Source of the DNA: Ruminococcaceae bacterium UBA1417
Lineage (GTDB): Bacteria > Bacillota > Clostridia > Oscillospirales > Acutalibacteraceae
Reading direction: 5' to 3'
NCBI GenBank assembly: GCA_002305575.1
Contig: DBPP01000002.1
Coordinates: 76,232-122,508, forward strand
DNA length: 46,277 nt
Shown here piece by piece: positions 24,014 through 33,014 of the stretch; the stretch's first letter is position 1; each line of letters starts with the position of its first letter. A program made the translations under genes and the position numbers. The notes beneath the pieces are model-generated. The model was given only the letters and a program-made list of their open reading frames with translations, had not been told where the DNA came from and did not search any database.

Positions 24014-25178
24014 GCATGGCTTTATCCGTGGCTTAGCGGCTTTCTCACTTGCAACCCTGTTGGTTGTCTATACCGGCATTCTGCCACCGGTGTCCGTCCA
24101 TGCGGAATCCATTTCCGACCTGAAAGCGCAGCTTTCGGCGTTGGAGGCAGAAGAAGAAGAAAACGATGCGCGGCTTGCGGCGCTGCGCGACGATGTGTCG
24201 CAGAAGCGCGCGTACCGCGATGAACTGCAAGCGAAAATCGATACGGTGCAGCAGCAGCTTGACCTGCTGGTGCAGCAAATCGCAGCGCTTGACGATCAGA
24301 TCGAGCAGGGAGAAAAAGATATCGCCGAAACCCAGGACGGTATCGAAACGAACTTCGATCTGCTCAAGGAACGTTTGCGCGCCATGTATATGGCGGGGGA
24401 ATCCTCCACCCTTGCGATCGTCCTGAACAGCACGAGCCTTGTGGATTACTCGCAGAAAAGCGAGATGGTGAAGGCGATCACGGAGCACGATACGCAGCTG
24501 CTCGATACACTGGAGACGCAGCTGGCGTCCATTGAAGAAAAAGTGGCGCAGATCAACGCCGATAAGGCGGAACTCAGCGAAAGTAAGAAAGCGCTCGACC
24601 AGAAGAGCACCGAGCTCTCTGCGCTCTATGAGGAAAATCAGGCGCTTTTGGCGGAAGCCGAACAGAATGAAGCGGAAGCACAGGCTGAAGCGGCCCGCAT
24701 CGCGGAGGAAAAGGCTGCGGCAGACGCCGCCATTGATGCCTGGTATGAGGAATATTACGCGGCGCTGGAGGCGGCCGGCAACAATGCTGGCGGTGTGGGC
24801 TACGTGGGTACGGGCAGCTTTGTTTGGCCGATGCCGGGCTATACCTACATCACCTGCTATTACGGTGATGGCGGACACCGCGGGATTGATGTGGCGGGTG
24901 GCGGCATTTACGGCAAGCCGATCGTCGCAGCAGATGGTGGCAAGGTTATCTACAGCGCCTGGATGGACAGCTACGGCTACTGTGTGTTCATTGACCACGG
25001 CAATGGCTATTCCACGCGCTATGCGCATGCGAGCGCGCTGGCTTGCTCCGTGGGGGATACAGTGTCCCCGGGCCAGACGATCGCGTATGTCGGCTCCACC
25101 GGCAACTCTACCGGCCCACACCTGCACTTTGAGGTGATCTACGCCGGCAGTACAACAGATCCATTTAACTATTTCTAA
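24000..25178 (+). CDS. Secreted coiled-coil M23 peptidoglycan hydrolase, FtsEX partner
   Basis: Protein of 392 residues: signal peptide (about 1-31), a long coiled coil (about 32-250, rich in Glu, Ala, Gln), and a C-terminal LytM/M23 domain. The zinc and catalytic residues are intact: His293 and Asp297 in GGHRGIDVA, a histidine in RYAHAS, and His374 and His376 in GPHLHFEV. The layout matches the FtsEX-activated hydrolases PcsB, CwlO and EnvC, but with an active M23 domain rather than CHAP, NlpC/P60 or the degenerate LytM of EnvC. ATG 24000 has AAGGAGAG before it and overlaps ftsX, so translation is coupled. Confidence 0.93.
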   Translation: MRLSKHGFIRGLAAFSLATLLVVYTGILPPVSVHAESISDLKAQLSALEAEEEENDARLAALRDDVSQKRAYRDELQAKIDTVQQQLDLLVQQIAALDDQIEQGEKDIAETQDGIETNFDLLKERLRAMYMAGESSTLAIVLNSTSLVDYSQKSEMVKAITEHDTQLLDTLETQLASIEEKVAQINADKAELSESKKALDQKSTELSALYEENQALLAEAEQNEAEAQAEAARIAEEKAAADAAIDAWYEEYYAALEAAGNNAGGVGYVGTGSFVWPMPGYTYITCYYGDGGHRGIDVAGGGIYGKPIVAADGGKVIYSAWMDSYGYCVFIDHGNGYSTRYAHASALACSVGDTVSPGQTIAYVGSTGNSTGPHLHFEVIYAGSTTDPFNYF

Positions 25179-25204
25179 GACTTTATTACAACGCCATGCG
25201 CAAA

Positions 25205-25244
25205 AAACGGCGGCAGTACAGGATTCTCTGTACCGCCGCCGTTT
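25205..25244. terminator. Bidirectional terminator between convergent genes
   Basis: Long stem with arms 25205-25221 and 25228-25244 (AAACGGCGGC...GCCGCCGTTT, one mismatch). It lies between the M23 hydrolase gene (+) and the pseudouridine synthase gene (-). On the minus strand the stem is followed by TTTGCGC, and on the plus strand by TTTGGCG after GTTT. Confidence 0.75.
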
Positions 25245-25257
25245 GGCGTTTGGAAAC

Positions 25258-26220
25258 TTATTTCGGAAACGCATGAAATTCGTCGAGAAACCAGACTTTT
25301 TCCGCCTTGAAGGTGCGACCGTTGAGGTAGTTCAAAATGCCGGCATCGCTTGTAAAACGAAACGTCAGCTTGTAGGCATACAGCGCCTGATAGGGGAAAC
25401 CGGACTTCTTGTTGTCGGCGTTTTTGCCGTATTTCCCGTCTCCGGCGAGCGGATGGCCGATCGATGCCATGTGCGCGCGGATCTGGTGCGTGCGGCCGGT
25501 CAGCAGCTCCACTTCGAGCAGGCTGTAATCGCGCCGTGTCTCGAGCACCGTATATCGGGTGCGGATGCTCCGGCTCTCATCCGTCTTGCGGTTTGTAATA
25601 TAGACACGGTTCTGGCTCTCGTTTTTTTCGAGGTAGCCGGCCAGCGTGTCGTGCTTTTTTTCCGGCACGCCGCAGACCACGCAGAGATAGCGCTTGTCCA
25701 TTTCTCTGTTTTTGACCTTTTCATTCATGATGCGCAGTGTCTCCGCGTTTTTGGCGGCCATCACAATGCCGCCGGTGTTGCGGTCAATGCGGTTGATCAG
25801 CGCTGGTGCAAAGGCATTCTCCTGCGCTGGGTCATATTCTCCGCGGTCGTACAGATAGTGTTGCACGCGTGCGATCAGCGAATCAAAGTGGTAGTGCTCG
25901 TCGGGATGAACGATCAACCCCGGCTTTTTGTCGAGGATCATGATATTCTCGTCCTCGTAAAGCACGTTGATTTTGACGGGCGCCTTCAAAAAATCATATT
26001 CTTTCGGCGATTGCACAAAAAATTCATCCTTCAGGTACATCGTCAGCACATCGCCGGTTTGCAGCCGCGTGGAGATTTCGCACCGCTTGCCGTTGAGCTT
26101 GATGTCCTTCTTGCGGATGGCTTTGTACAGCATCGACTGCGGCAGGTTCGGGTAGGATTTGGTTAAGAATTTATCAACGCGTTGGTTCGCATCGTTGGGC
26201 AGAATGGTAACCTGTTTCAA
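25258..26220 (-). CDS. Pseudouridine synthase, RluA/RluD family
   Basis: Protein of 320 residues with an N-terminal S4 domain (about 14-60) and the RluA-type catalytic domain. The catalytic Asp146 lies in NRIDRNTGG, slightly altered from the usual HRLDRxTSG. ELLTGRTHQIRAHMASIGHP near residue 235 is also diagnostic. It isomerises uridines in rRNA; the exact sites are not predictable. The start is TTG 26220, overlapping the upstream stop as TTGA, with AGGAAG six bases before it. It is the last gene of a tex-thrE-thrE2 run. Confidence 0.9.
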   Translation of the reverse strand: MKQVTILPNDANQRVDKFLTKSYPNLPQSMLYKAIRKKDIKLNGKRCEISTRLQTGDVLTMYLKDEFFVQSPKEYDFLKAPVKINVLYEDENIMILDKKPGLIVHPDEHYHFDSLIARVQHYLYDRGEYDPAQENAFAPALINRIDRNTGGIVMAAKNAETLRIMNEKVKNREMDKRYLCVVCGVPEKKHDTLAGYLEKNESQNRVYITNRKTDESRSIRTRYTVLETRRDYSLLEVELLTGRTHQIRAHMASIGHPLAGDGKYGKNADNKKSGFPYQALYAYKLTFRFTSDAGILNYLNGRTFKAEKVWFLDEFHAFPK

Positions 26221-26690
26221 GCGGCGCTTCCTTTCTTATGCGTCCGCCGCAGCGTAAAGAAGAACGGCGGCAGAGAGACGACAATGCCGATGGCAATCGC
26301 AATGGCAATGGCAATTTTGATGGTTTCCATACCGGTTGCGAGGGCGGCGGCGTTGTCATTCATGAAAATGTGGTAGCCGGTGTAATAGATGCCGGCGCCC
26401 GGAACAATCGGGAAAATACCGCTGATCAGGAAGACTGTCAGCGGCGCACGCCGGACAAACGAAAAAATGCGCGAAATATAGGTGAGCCCCAGCGCTGCGA
26501 AAAACGAAGCGAATACGGTGTCGGGGCTGAAAAACATGTACACAATATAAATCAGCCAGCCGAGTGCGCCGGCAACCCCGGCAAACACATACTGATTTTT
26601 AGGTGTGTGAAAAATGATCGAAAATGCAATTGTCGCGACAAACGAAATCGCGGTCTGCAAAATCCAGTCGAGCACAATGGCAGGCGTCAT
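26217..26690 (-). CDS. ThrE-type exporter, small subunit (DUF3815/ThrE_2)
   Basis: Protein of 157 residues with about five membrane segments. Typical parts are an early ATIAFSIIFHTPKNQYVFAG region and the GIFPIVPGAGIYYTG motif of the ThrE_2 half-protein. In many Firmicutes the threonine/serine exporter is split into a DUF1212 subunit and this smaller DUF3815 subunit; the partner is encoded directly upstream. ATG 26690 overlaps the partner's stop (ATGA). A longer frame reaching 26933 has an arginine/histidine-rich front and is only a shadow of the partner gene. Confidence 0.88.
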   Translation of the reverse strand: MTPAIVLDWILQTAISFVATIAFSIIFHTPKNQYVFAGVAGALGWLIYIVYMFFSPDTVFASFFAALGLTYISRIFSFVRRAPLTVFLISGIFPIVPGAGIYYTGYHIFMNDNAAALATGMETIKIAIAIAIAIGIVVSLPPFFFTLRRTHKKGSAA

Positions 26691-27478
26691 AGCAGGGGAG
26701 CACCTCCAGTCAAACTCAAGTAGAGCATCACCACGGCGCCTACGCCGATGGCGATGCAGCCGCCGACCAAAAACGCGTCGATCATGCGGATGGTGCCGCT
26801 GAGGTAATCGCCGTTGAGAAAGTCGCGGATCGAGGTGGTCAGCGCAACGCCGGGCACGAGGCGGATGATCGAGCCGATGATGATCTTGTCCAGACTGTCG
26901 CCGAGACCGATCGAGAAAAGCAGCACCGCGCAAAAGGCGACCAGCGCGCTGGAGGCCAGATTGGTGATGAATTTGGAAACGGTGTGGCGGTCAATTTCAT
27001 TGAGAAAAAGTTGCAGTACGATGCCGCACAGCAGCGCGGCCAGCGCGTCAAACACCGTGCCGCCAAACAGGTAGCTGAAGCAGGCGCTGCCAATGCCGCA
27101 AGCTGCCGTAAGCGCTGCGGCGTGCGTGTAAGGAATATCCACAATGCGCCGCAATCTGGCGCAAGCCTCCTCTACCGAAACACCGCCGTGTGCAATTTCG
27201 CGCGAAAGCTGGTTGATGCCGGCAATACGTCCAAAATGGATGGTAGAGCCGGGAATGAATTTCAGTTTCGTTTCCATCCGTTCACCGTTTTCCACCGCGT
27301 TGGCAAAAATCGCGTTGGAGAGCACATAAACGTTGTATTCCTCAATGCCGTAGGCATGCGCGACGCGTTCCATTGTTTCCTGTACACGGAAAATTTCGGC
27401 GCCATTGCGCAAAAGTGCTTCGCCCATCATAAAGGAAAGGCTGACCGCGCTTTCTGCGGGGATAGGTGCATCTGCCAT
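26687..27478 (-). CDS. ThrE-type threonine/serine exporter, large subunit (DUF1212)
   Basis: Protein of 263 residues. The cytoplasmic N-terminal part carries GEALLRNGAEIFRVQETMER and the membrane part carries LVPGVALTTSIRDFLNGDYLSG, the signature of DUF1212 transport proteins. About five membrane segments follow from residue 120. It likely exports threonine, serine or small related molecules together with the downstream subunit; substrate is inferred from family only. GGAGG precedes ATG 27478. Tex is encoded 98 bases upstream on the same strand. Confidence 0.9.
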   Translation of the reverse strand: MADAPIPAESAVSLSFMMGEALLRNGAEIFRVQETMERVAHAYGIEEYNVYVLSNAIFANAVENGERMETKLKFIPGSTIHFGRIAGINQLSREIAHGGVSVEEACARLRRIVDIPYTHAAALTAACGIGSACFSYLFGGTVFDALAALLCGIVLQLFLNEIDRHTVSKFITNLASSALVAFCAVLLFSIGLGDSLDKIIIGSIIRLVPGVALTTSIRDFLNGDYLSGTIRMIDAFLVGGCIAIGVGAVVMLYLSLTGGAPLL

Positions 27479-27576
27479 GTTGGTTCCTCCTGCCGATGTT
27501 TTCGCCAATCAGTTTACCGCTTTTCGAAAAAAGTGTCAACATTGCAAGGACAAAAAGCGGATAAGTGTCCACAAAA

Positions 27577-29745
27577 TTACGGCTTTTCAGGCGGCTTCTT
27601 CATGGTCAGGCCGATTCGGCCGCGCGCCACGTCCACAGAAATCACCCAGACCGTCACAATGTCGCCTACCTTCAGCACATCGGAAGGATGGCGGATAAAC
27701 CGGTCTGCAATCTGCGTGATGTGCACAAGGCCGTCTTGGTGTACGCCGATGTCGACAAACGCGCCGAAATCGATCACATTGCGCACGGTGCCTTTCATTT
27801 CCATGCCGACCTTGAGATCCTTGATGTCCTTGATATCGCTGCGCAGCAGGGGGCTCGGCAGCGCATCGCGCGGGTCGCGACCGGGCTTTTCCAGCTCCGC
27901 GATGATATCGCGCAGAGTAGGCACGCCCACGCCGATCCGGTCGGCCAGCGCCGGAATGCCGAGTGCTTCCGCTTTGGCGCGAAGGGCTGCAAAACCGCCC
28001 GCCGGCGCCTTTTGCAGTGAGAAACCGCAGGCCGTCAGCAGGGCTTCCGCCGCGGCGTAAGATTCCGGGTGTACGCCGGTGTTGTCGAGCACGTTGCGGC
28101 TTTCGGGTACGCGCAGGAAACCCGCGCATTGTTCGAAAGCCTTCGGACCGAGCTTGGGCACCTTTTTGAGCTGGGTACGCGCCGTAAATGCGCCGTTTTC
28201 CTGCCGGTAGGCAACGATATTTTTGGCGACAGCGCTTGAGATGCCGGCAACATTCTCCAAAAGGGAGGGCGATGCCGTGTTGAGATCGACGCCGACCGCG
28301 TTGACGCACGCTTCCACCACGCCGCCCAGTGCTTCGCCGAGCTTTTTCGGCGGCATATCGTGCTGGTACTGCCCGACGCCGATGGCCTTTGGATCGATCT
28401 TGACGAGCTCTGCGAGCGGATCCTGCAGGCGGTGGGCAATTGAAACGGCGCTGCGCAGCGTCAGGTCGTAATCGGGGTATTCCGCGGCGGCGAGCTTGGA
28501 CGCCGAATAGACGGAAGCGCCGGCTTCGCTGACAACCATATAGTCGACGGTGTCCAGCAGCCCGTTTTCGCGCAGTACCGTATCGGTAAACATCTCGGTT
28601 TCCTTCGAAGCCGTGCCGTTTCCGATGGCGATCAGTGTGACGCCGTATTTGCGAATCAGGCGCAGCAGCGTCTGCTTTGCCTCGCGCACGCGCGCTTCGC
28701 CGTGCGTCGGGTAGATGACGCCGGTGTCGAGCACCTTGCCGGTTGCGTCCACGACGGCTACCTTGCAGCCGGTCCGGTAGCCGGGGTCTAGGCCAATCGT
28801 CACGCGGCCCTTGACCGGCGGCTGCATCAGGAGCTGGCGCAAGTTCACGGCGAAAACCTTGATGGCGTTTTCGGCGGCTTTTTCGGTCAGCTCGCTGCGG
28901 ATCTCACGCTCAATGGCGGGAAAGATCAGACGGCTGTAGCTGTCCAACGCCGCTTCCTCTACGGCGGCGGTGCACGGCGAACCAGGTTTGACGAATGCGG
29001 ATGTCACAATCTGCTGCCCGCGCGTGTTGTCCAACTCCAGCGCGACCTTCAAAAAGCCCTCGCGCTCGCCGCGGTCGAGGGCAAGCACGCGATGTCCGGC
29101 GATTTTGGCAGCCGGCTGGGAAAATTCATAATACATGCGGTAGACGGAGTCTTCATCCTTAGCGGCGCGGCTTGTGATGACGCCCTGTGCCATGGCTGCC
29201 AGACGTAGCCGGCGGCGCACGGTGGCATCATCCGAAATGATTTCGGCGATGATGTCCTTCGCGCCTGAAAGCGCGTCTGCCGGCGTGTCGACGCCTTTTT
29301 CGGAATGGACAAAATCCGCCGCCATAGACAGCGGGTCGGCATCGTTCTTATTCTGCGCGAGGATGCGCTGTGCAAGCGGCTCGAGGCCGCGCTCCCGGGC
29401 AACGCTGGCGCGCGTCTTGCGTTTTGGGCGATAGGGTCGGTAAATGTCGTCGATCTCGGCGAGCGTTGTGGCCTTGTCGAGCGCGGCGGAAACCTCGTCG
29501 GTCAGGCTGCCGGCCGTCGCGATCAACGCGCGGACCTCCTCACGGCGGTTGTCGAGGCCGCGCAGGTATTCGAGTCGCTCGCACACGGCGCGGATGGTCT
29601 GGTCATCGAGGGAACCGTGCTCCTCTTTGCGGTAGCGCGCGATGAACGGGATGGTGTTGCCCGCGTCCAGCAGCGCAATCAGCTTCTCCGTCTGCCACTT
29701 TTTCAAATGAAACTGAGCCGCAAGCGCGGCGGCATAATCTGTCAT
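27577..29745 (-). CDS. tex: Tex-family RNA-binding transcription accessory protein
   Basis: Protein of 722 residues, the normal Tex length. It has the N-terminal Tex helical region with NTIPFIARYRKEEHGSL, a YqgF/RNase H-like domain (TIGLDPGYRTGCK and IAIGNGTASKETE), helix-hairpin-helix elements (ASPSLLENVAGISSAVAKNI) and a C-terminal S1 RNA-binding domain (GTVRNVIDFGAFVDIGVHQD). Tex binds nucleic acids and affects transcription and virulence genes in several bacteria; its exact role is not settled. ATG 29745 matches the family N-terminus, with a weak GGAAA site; the longer frame to 29889 spans the intergenic promoter region. Confidence 0.95.
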   Translation of the reverse strand: MTDYAAALAAQFHLKKWQTEKLIALLDAGNTIPFIARYRKEEHGSLDDQTIRAVCERLEYLRGLDNRREEVRALIATAGSLTDEVSAALDKATTLAEIDDIYRPYRPKRKTRASVARERGLEPLAQRILAQNKNDADPLSMAADFVHSEKGVDTPADALSGAKDIIAEIISDDATVRRRLRLAAMAQGVITSRAAKDEDSVYRMYYEFSQPAAKIAGHRVLALDRGEREGFLKVALELDNTRGQQIVTSAFVKPGSPCTAAVEEAALDSYSRLIFPAIEREIRSELTEKAAENAIKVFAVNLRQLLMQPPVKGRVTIGLDPGYRTGCKVAVVDATGKVLDTGVIYPTHGEARVREAKQTLLRLIRKYGVTLIAIGNGTASKETEMFTDTVLRENGLLDTVDYMVVSEAGASVYSASKLAAAEYPDYDLTLRSAVSIAHRLQDPLAELVKIDPKAIGVGQYQHDMPPKKLGEALGGVVEACVNAVGVDLNTASPSLLENVAGISSAVAKNIVAYRQENGAFTARTQLKKVPKLGPKAFEQCAGFLRVPESRNVLDNTGVHPESYAAAEALLTACGFSLQKAPAGGFAALRAKAEALGIPALADRIGVGVPTLRDIIAELEKPGRDPRDALPSPLLRSDIKDIKDLKVGMEMKGTVRNVIDFGAFVDIGVHQDGLVHITQIADRFIRHPSDVLKVGDIVTVWVISVDVARGRIGLTMKKPPEKP

Positions 29746-29802
29746 GTCGGTTTCCAACTTTCTGTGTGAGAAGTAAAAAGTGCGGTTTTTGCTTTGGCCG
29801 CA

Positions 29803-29831
29803 TTGCATTTTCCGTGCTTTTTTGCTATACT
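29803..29831 (+). promoter_or_regulatory. Promoter of the ilvBN gene set
   Basis: TTGCAT (29803-29808), 17 bases, TATACT (29826-29831). The leader to ATG 29922 is about 84 bases and contains no recognisable T-box or attenuator peptide. The region diverges from tex. Confidence 0.65.
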
Positions 29832-29921
29832 GGTTCCAATAAAAACCACAAACAGCGGTGCGCCGCACGGCGCTTTGAGTATACCACAATTTGTGTGAAA
29901 GATAAAGGGTGAAAGCCGAAA

Positions 29922-31547
29922 ATGATCAGCGGTGCAGAAATCATGGTGCGGTGTTTGGAAGCCGAAGGCGTCGATACGCTTTTCGGGTATCCGGGCGCCG
30001 CGATTTGCCCATTTTATGACAAACTGTACGACAGTGCGCTGCGCCATGTGCTGGTGCGGCAAGAGCAGCATGCGGCCCATGCGGCTAGCGGGTATGCACG
30101 CGCTTCCGGTAAAGCTGGTGTGTGTGTGGCGACCTCCGGTCCCGGTGCGCTGAACCTTATCACGGGTATTGCGACGGCCTATATGGATTCGATCCCGATC
30201 ATTGCGATCACGGGGCAGATCAACCTCGAACAGCTCGGCCGGGACGTTTTTCAGGAGGCGGATATTACCGGCGCGTGCGAGTCCATCACGAAGCACAGTT
30301 ACCTTGTTAAGGACGCGGCGGACCTGCCGCGCATCTTTAAAGAGGCGTTTCATATCGCGACGACCGGGCGGCCCGGGCCGGTGCTCATCGACGTGCCGAT
30401 CGATGTGCAGCAGCAGGAGCTGCCGGGGCCGTTCATTTACCCGGAAAAGGCAGAAATCCTCGGCTATAAGCCGACGACGCAAGGCCATCCGGTGCAGATC
30501 AAACGCGCACTTGCGGCGATCGAGCAGGCAGAGCGCCCGGTGATCTGCTGTGGCGGCGGCGTCGTGCTGGCCGGCGCGCGGGAGGAGATGACTGCCTTTG
30601 CAACGAACAGCGGGATCCCGATTGTATCCACGATGATGGGCATCGGCGTCATGCCCATGCACAGCCCGGTTTACCTCGGTATGATCGGCCTGTACGGTCG
30701 CAGCTACGCGAATCGAGCCGTGCGGGAGGCAGACCTTATCATCCTGTGCGGCGCACGCGTGGGGGATCGCGCCGTCGCCGCGCCGAACCAGATCGCCGCG
30801 CAGGCGAAAATCATCCACATCGATATCGACCCGGCCGAGATCGGCAAGAACATGCGGGCGGATATTCCGATCGTCGGCGACATCCGCACCATTCTGCACA
30901 CGATGGCGGAGAAGGTTAAAAAGACGGACCGCAGCGACTGGATTGAGCGCGTGCTCGGCTATAAGGCGGCGTTTGTGCCGCACGGTACGCCGCGCACGGA
31001 TTTCGTAGAACCGCGGTCGTTCATCCGCCGGCTTTCCGAGATGATGCAGGAGGACGCGATTCTGGTCGCGGACGTCGGCCAGAGCCAGATCTGGGCGGCA
31101 ATCAATTTTACCCAGCGTGAAGGGCGCTTTTTAACCAGCGGTGGTCTTGGCACGATGGGCTATGCGATTCCGGCCGGCATTGGCGCGACCATCGCCAAAC
31201 CACGGCGCCAGGTGGTTGCCGTCTGCGGCGACGGTGCGTTTCAGATGAGTATGTGTGAGCTCGGCACACTGTGTCAAAGCCATGCGGGCCTGAAGATCAT
31301 TGTGTTCGACAACGCACGCCTCGGCATGGTGCGCGAGTTGCAGAATATGCAGTACGGCGGCCGACATTGCGGGACGTATCTCGGTGGAGGAAACCCGGAT
31401 TTTGTCGCGCTGTGCAATGCGTACGGCATTCCGGCGCGTTTGGCAACGAGCAACGCGGAGGCCGAGCGCGGTGCGGCGGAAATGCTTGCGGCGCGCGGAC
31501 CTTTTGTGCTCGTCTGCCGCACGGATCCGGATACGCCAACGATTTGA
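29922..31547 (+). CDS. ilvB: Acetolactate synthase, catalytic subunit
   Basis: ThDP enzyme of 541 residues that joins two pyruvates to acetolactate (or pyruvate and 2-oxobutyrate), the first common step to valine, leucine and isoleucine. The catalytic glutamate is Glu48 in VRQEQHAAH, the ThDP motif runs from CGDGAFQM to VFDN, and GRPGPVLIDVPIDVQ is in the first domain. It is somewhat shorter than the usual 550-570 residues but no motif is missing. AAAGGGTGAAAG lies before ATG 29922. The regulatory subunit follows after 20 bases. Confidence 0.94.
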   Translation: MISGAEIMVRCLEAEGVDTLFGYPGAAICPFYDKLYDSALRHVLVRQEQHAAHAASGYARASGKAGVCVATSGPGALNLITGIATAYMDSIPIIAITGQINLEQLGRDVFQEADITGACESITKHSYLVKDAADLPRIFKEAFHIATTGRPGPVLIDVPIDVQQQELPGPFIYPEKAEILGYKPTTQGHPVQIKRALAAIEQAERPVICCGGGVVLAGAREEMTAFATNSGIPIVSTMMGIGVMPMHSPVYLGMIGLYGRSYANRAVREADLIILCGARVGDRAVAAPNQIAAQAKIIHIDIDPAEIGKNMRADIPIVGDIRTILHTMAEKVKKTDRSDWIERVLGYKAAFVPHGTPRTDFVEPRSFIRRLSEMMQEDAILVADVGQSQIWAAINFTQREGRFLTSGGLGTMGYAIPAGIGATIAKPRRQVVAVCGDGAFQMSMCELGTLCQSHAGLKIIVFDNARLGMVRELQNMQYGGRHCGTYLGGGNPDFVALCNAYGIPARLATSNAEAERGAAEMLAARGPFVLVCRTDPDTPTI

Positions 31548-31567
31548 CGGAAAAGGGGAGAATGCCG

Positions 31568-32053
31568 ATGAACCGATACACGTTGTCGGTGCTGGTAGAA
31601 AACCAGCCCGGCGTACTTTCGAAAGTGGTCGCGCTGTTTTCGCGGCGTGGCTTCAATATCCACAGCCTTGCTGTGGGCCCGGCGCACGATGAAACGGTGT
31701 CCTGTATCACGATTGTGGTGAACGGCGACGAGCACATTCTCGAGCAAGTGGAAAAGCAGCTCAACAAGATTATTCCGGTCATCAAGGTGCGCAACCTCGG
31801 CTTGCCGGGCGCATTCATTTCCTGCGGATTGGCACTTGTCAAGGTGCAGGTGGAGCCCGATAAAATTGAGGGCATGATGCAAATCGCCAAGCTTGTCGGC
31901 GCGGAGGCGGTGGACGTAGCACCCGGATTCGTCACGTATAAAATTGCGGGCGAAACGGAGAAGATTGAGAATTTCATCGATATGCTTCGGCCATACGGCA
32001 TCCGTGAGATTGTCCGCACCGGTCAGATCGCCATTGAAAAGAGCGGGCGCTGA
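31568..32053 (+). CDS. ilvN: Acetolactate synthase, regulatory subunit
   Basis: Protein of 161 residues with an N-terminal ACT domain (YTLSVLVENQPGVLSKVVAL through IHSLAVGP) and the C-terminal ALS regulatory domain. It binds valine and controls the catalytic subunit encoded upstream. ATG 31568 is used rather than ATG 31562, since GGGGAG at 31555-31560 is then at 7 bases; the longer frame from 31271 is an artefact inside ilvB. A GC-rich hairpin followed by GTTTTC overlaps the stop and could be a weak terminator; another hairpin lies at 32085-32110. Confidence 0.94.
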   Translation: MNRYTLSVLVENQPGVLSKVVALFSRRGFNIHSLAVGPAHDETVSCITIVVNGDEHILEQVEKQLNKIIPVIKVRNLGLPGAFISCGLALVKVQVEPDKIEGMMQIAKLVGAEAVDVAPGFVTYKIAGETEKIENFIDMLRPYGIREIVRTGQIAIEKSGR

Positions 32054-32139
32054 AGGCGCCGCGTTTTCTGCAAAAGCAAAGTGTCATTTCAAGTCTGCGG
32101 ACTTTGAAATAGAGAATCCAAAGGTAAGGAGTTTGTAGT

Positions 32140-32988
32140 ATGGAAAAGCAATTCCCAAGAACTGTGGTGGGCGGAAAGTCGGTTTCCAGAATGCTCATCG
32201 GTACGAACTGGCTGCTCGGCTGGAGCCACCGCACACCGTCGGCGGATCGCATGATTACGAACCGCTACAGCACAGATGAGGCGTTCTTCCCGGTGTTTGA
32301 AGCGTACATGCAGTACGGCATCGACACGGTGATGGCGCCGATGGATGAGAAGATCGTGCATGCCATCCGCTATGCGGAGGACAAGCTCGGCAAGAAATTC
32401 ATCCTGATCGACACGCCGCAGATCAACGTGGACGACAACGAAGCGGCGCGCCGCGAAGCCGAAGCGCGCATCAAAAAGAGCGCTGCCAACGGCTGCGATT
32501 TCTGCTTGATTCACCACGCCAGTGCGGAGCAGCTCGTCAACAAGAATAAGGGCATCATCGACCGTCTGGACGACTACACAAAGATGATCCGAGACGCCGG
32601 CCTGATTCCGGGCCTTTCCGCGCATATGCCGGAAATGATCACCTACACCGACCAGAATGGCTACGACATCGAGACGTACATCCAGATTTTCAACTGTGTT
32701 GGCTTCTTGATGCAGGTGGAAATCGAGACGGTTGCCTCGATCATCCAGAACGCAAAGAAGCCGGTCATGAACATCAAGTCCATGGCGGCGGGCCGCGTGA
32801 CGCCGTATGTCGGCCTCACCTTTAACTGGAATGTCCTGCGTCCGTGCGATATGGTTACTGTCGGCGCGTTCAGTGCGGAAGAAGTCCACGAGGACGTGGA
32901 GATCTCCCTCGCGGCGCTGGAACACCGGTTCCCGAACCTTGAAAAGCGCGCGAGCCCGGTCATGAATCAGGCGGCGTTCGGCAAATAA
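32140..32988 (+). CDS. Uncharacterised TIM-barrel-like protein
   Basis: Protein of 282 residues with no signal peptide or membrane segment. I do not recognise a named family. Alternating strand-helix pattern, with segments such as LIGTNWLLGWSHRT at the N-terminus, KKFILIDTPQINV, CDFCLIHHAS, AGLIPGLSAHMPEMI, KPVMNIKSMAAGRV and DMVTVGAFSAEEVHE, suggests a TIM barrel. The C-terminal part is reminiscent of aldo/keto reductases (K-P-x-A-G-R and V-G-x-x-S-x-E-E), but the AKR catalytic set is not evident. AAGGAG precedes ATG 32140. It lies 86 bases after ilvN and 26 before a HAD phosphatase gene, on the same strand. Confidence 0.75.
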   Translation: MEKQFPRTVVGGKSVSRMLIGTNWLLGWSHRTPSADRMITNRYSTDEAFFPVFEAYMQYGIDTVMAPMDEKIVHAIRYAEDKLGKKFILIDTPQINVDDNEAARREAEARIKKSAANGCDFCLIHHASAEQLVNKNKGIIDRLDDYTKMIRDAGLIPGLSAHMPEMITYTDQNGYDIETYIQIFNCVGFLMQVEIETVASIIQNAKKPVMNIKSMAAGRVTPYVGLTFNWNVLRPCDMVTVGAFSAEEVHEDVEISLAALEHRFPNLEKRASPVMNQAAFGK

Positions 32989-33014
32989 CAAATCGGCAGG
33001 AAGGATTCCTCACT

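Noticed and set aside
25243..26166. A 307-codon plus-strand frame over the RluD-type gene
   Set aside because: Antisense shadow of a gene with intact S4 domain and catalytic motif; no family features of its own.
29838..29921. T-box or peptide attenuator for ilvBN
   Set aside because: The 84-base leader has no run of branched-chain codons, T-box sequence or terminator.
29742..30983. A 413-codon minus-strand frame over ilvB
   Set aside because: Antisense to a well supported acetolactate synthase gene; composition typical of a shadow frame.
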